6,873 nucleotides of DNA from Acetobacteraceae bacterium. GTDB lineage: Bacteria > Pseudomonadota > Alphaproteobacteria > Acetobacterales > Acetobacteraceae. How positions within the stretch are numbered: the first letter of the stretch is position 1; each line of letters opens with the position of its first letter. Positions 5,876-6,873 of this stretch are shown here, piece by piece. The position numbers were made by a program, and so were the translations under genes. The notes beneath the pieces were generated by a model. The model was not told the origin of the DNA, ran no database searches, and worked only from the letters and a program-made list of their open reading frames with translations. The DNA is taken from contig PKWQ01000284.1 of the NCBI GenBank assembly GCA_003133265.1, forward strand, positions 1 to 6,873. The letters are read 5' to 3'.

Positions 5876-6353
5876 GTCCTCCGGTTCCGCCACCCGGTTC
5901 GGCGCCATCGCCCTGCTGCTGGCGACGGCCGGCCTGCTGGCGTTCTGGCTGACCCAGAGCCACCCGAACGATGCCGGCGGCGGCATCACGGCGCAGGCAT
6001 TCGCGGCCGGGCTTGAGACGATGGTCGCCGCCGGCGACACCGGGCGGCGGATCGACGGCACGCCGGTCGTGCATCCCAAACAAGGCGACATCTATGTGCG
6101 CGCGGTGCGTTGGGCGTTCTATCCCGCCCTGGAACTGGACCCCGGCCAGAGCTACCGGCTGTATCTGATGTCCGAGGACGGCGTGCATAGCGCGGTGGTG
6201 GCGGGGCGGGAGGTGATGCTGCTCCCCGGACAGGTGCAAATGCTGACGCTGCGCGCGCCGCAAGATGGCCATGTGCCGATCCAGTGCGGCGAGTATTGCG
6301 GCCTGGGACATTCCAAGATGATCGGCTCGATCGAGGTCGCGCCCGGTCACTGA
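5868..6353 (+). CDS. Cytochrome c oxidase subunit II-like protein with CuA site
   Basis: The 161-aa product has one N-terminal membrane anchor (residues 11-28, FGAIALLLATAGLLAFWL) and a periplasmic cupredoxin domain. All CuA ligands are visible: His107 (EDGVHS), then Cys140, Glu142, Cys144, His148 and Met151 in QCGEYCGLGHSKM. The binuclear copper centre accepts electrons from a periplasmic donor such as cytochrome c and passes them to subunit I. Conserved Trp82-Phe84-Pro86 (RWAFYP) precedes the cupredoxin strands. Canonical subunit II has two helices and is longer; one-helix forms occur in B-type and NOR-related enzymes. Its ATG lies within the end of subunit I (ATGCGTGA overlap), so the two are translationally coupled, in the order I then II, reverse of the common one. 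It ends overlapping the convergent glycosyltransferase gene by 7 bp. Confidence 0.9.
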   Translation: MRESSGSATRFGAIALLLATAGLLAFWLTQSHPNDAGGGITAQAFAAGLETMVAAGDTGRRIDGTPVVHPKQGDIYVRAVRWAFYPALELDPGQSYRLYLMSEDGVHSAVVAGREVMLLPGQVQMLTLRAPQDGHVPIQCGEYCGLGHSKMIGSIEVAPGH

Positions 6354-6873
6354 GTGGTTGACGCCCGGAGATCGGCCAGCGCCCCCGCCACGCGCCGCAT
6401 CACCGGCCCCCACGCGCCGACCCGTTCCTGGCGGAAGATGCGCAGCGTCGGGTACCACGGGCTGTCCTCCCGCCCGCTCAGCCAGCGCCAGCAGGCATCG
6501 TAGCGGTCGAGCAGGAACACCTGCTTGCCCAGCGCGCCGGCCAGATGCACCACGGCGGTATCGACGCTGATCACCAGATCGAGGTTGGCGATGATCGCCG
6601 CCGTGTCGGCGAAATCCTTCGCCGCGCCCATGGGGTCGTGCAGATCGAGCCCGGGCGGCGGGGTCGCCGCCTCTCTGGCCGGGGTGCCCTTCTGCAAGCT
6701 GACGAATCGCACGCCTTGGATCCGCGCCAGCGGGGCGAAACCGGCCAGTGTCATGCTGCGCCGCCGGTCCAGCGTGGTGAACCCGTACAGCCAGGGCCGC
6801 GCCTGACCGGCCCAGACCAGACCGACGCGCAAGGCCCCCTTCGCATCCGGCAGCCGCGCCGCCCAGGCGGCGG
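6347..6873 (-). CDS. GT9-like glycosyltransferase domain, C-terminal part (5' end outside window)
   Basis: The frame is open to the right edge (174 residues visible), so the N-terminus lies outside; TTG at 6830-6832 falls mid-protein and is not taken as a start. The visible part begins at the second Rossmann half, LRVGLVWAG, followed by DRRRSM, VRFVSLQKG, DFADTAAII, DLVISVDTAVVHLAGALG (the donor-site motif of heptosyltransferase-like GT-B enzymes), then WRWLSGREDSPWYPTLRIF. This C-terminal layout is characteristic of tetratricopeptide-repeat proteins that carry a GT9-like domain in alphaproteobacteria; TPR repeats would lie upstream, outside the window. The likely role is transfer of a sugar in cell-surface or protein glycosylation, with no substrate inferable. 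The stop TGA (6347-6349) overlaps the end of the CuA subunit gene, tail to tail. Confidence 0.85.
   Translation of the reverse strand, partial: AAWAARLPDAKGALRVGLVWAGQARPWLYGFTTLDRRRSMTLAGFAPLARIQGVRFVSLQKGTPAREAATPPPGLDLHDPMGAAKDFADTAAIIANLDLVISVDTAVVHLAGALGKQVFLLDRYDACWRWLSGREDSPWYPTLRIFRQERVGAWGPVMRRVAGALADLRASTTQ

Noticed and set aside
4553..6091. 512-codon minus-strand frame opposite the oxidase genes
   Set aside because: It is a Gln/His/Arg-rich low-complexity antisense shadow; the plus strand encodes membrane helices and CuA ligands.

Overview
The window looks like chromosomal DNA of a high-GC alphaproteobacterium. The high-GC third-position codon use in the large genes, the short ribonucleotide reductase large subunit and the style of the heme-copper oxidase pair would fit Rhodospirillales/Acetobacteraceae. 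That placement is a judgement from protein style, not from a search.

Left part (1-1990) is a patchwork accessory stretch. It opens with a possible 46-codon ORF whose stop overlaps, as ATGA, the start of a small exported protein carrying a perfect in-frame 18-bp tandem duplication. Tail-to-tail with it is a noticeably AT-richer gene for an HNH-nuclease-like protein (minus strand). Just upstream of that gene lies the last 26 codons of a serine recombinase, cut off exactly where one arm of a long inverted repeat begins. The inverted repeat (two perfect 30-bp arms, each also a bulged hairpin) looks like a REP/MITE-type element. On its other side ends a minimal nucleotidyltransferase (MNT, MntA type) gene with no visible HEPN partner.

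Centre (1990-4160): a leader with a candidate promoter and two degenerate NrdR-like half sites, then a full-length class I ribonucleotide reductase alpha subunit (nrdA) with all radical-chemistry residues, without an N-terminal ATP cone and without nrdB beside it. A small unrecognised 74-aa gene with a strong ribosome binding site runs toward it on the minus strand.

Right part (4387-6873): a two-gene operon with an 8-nt overlap encodes a 12-helix heme-copper oxidase subunit I homologue and a one-helix subunit II with a complete CuA site. Subunit I keeps the heme ligands but appears to have lost the two adjacent CuB histidines of helix VII, the helix VI tyrosine and the K-channel lysine. The pair could therefore take electrons through CuA and heme yet may not do normal oxygen reduction. 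This is the most interesting item in the window. The operon meets, tail to tail with a 7-nt overlap, the C-terminal part of a GT9-like glycosyltransferase domain that runs off the right edge.

No tRNA, rRNA or CRISPR array was seen.
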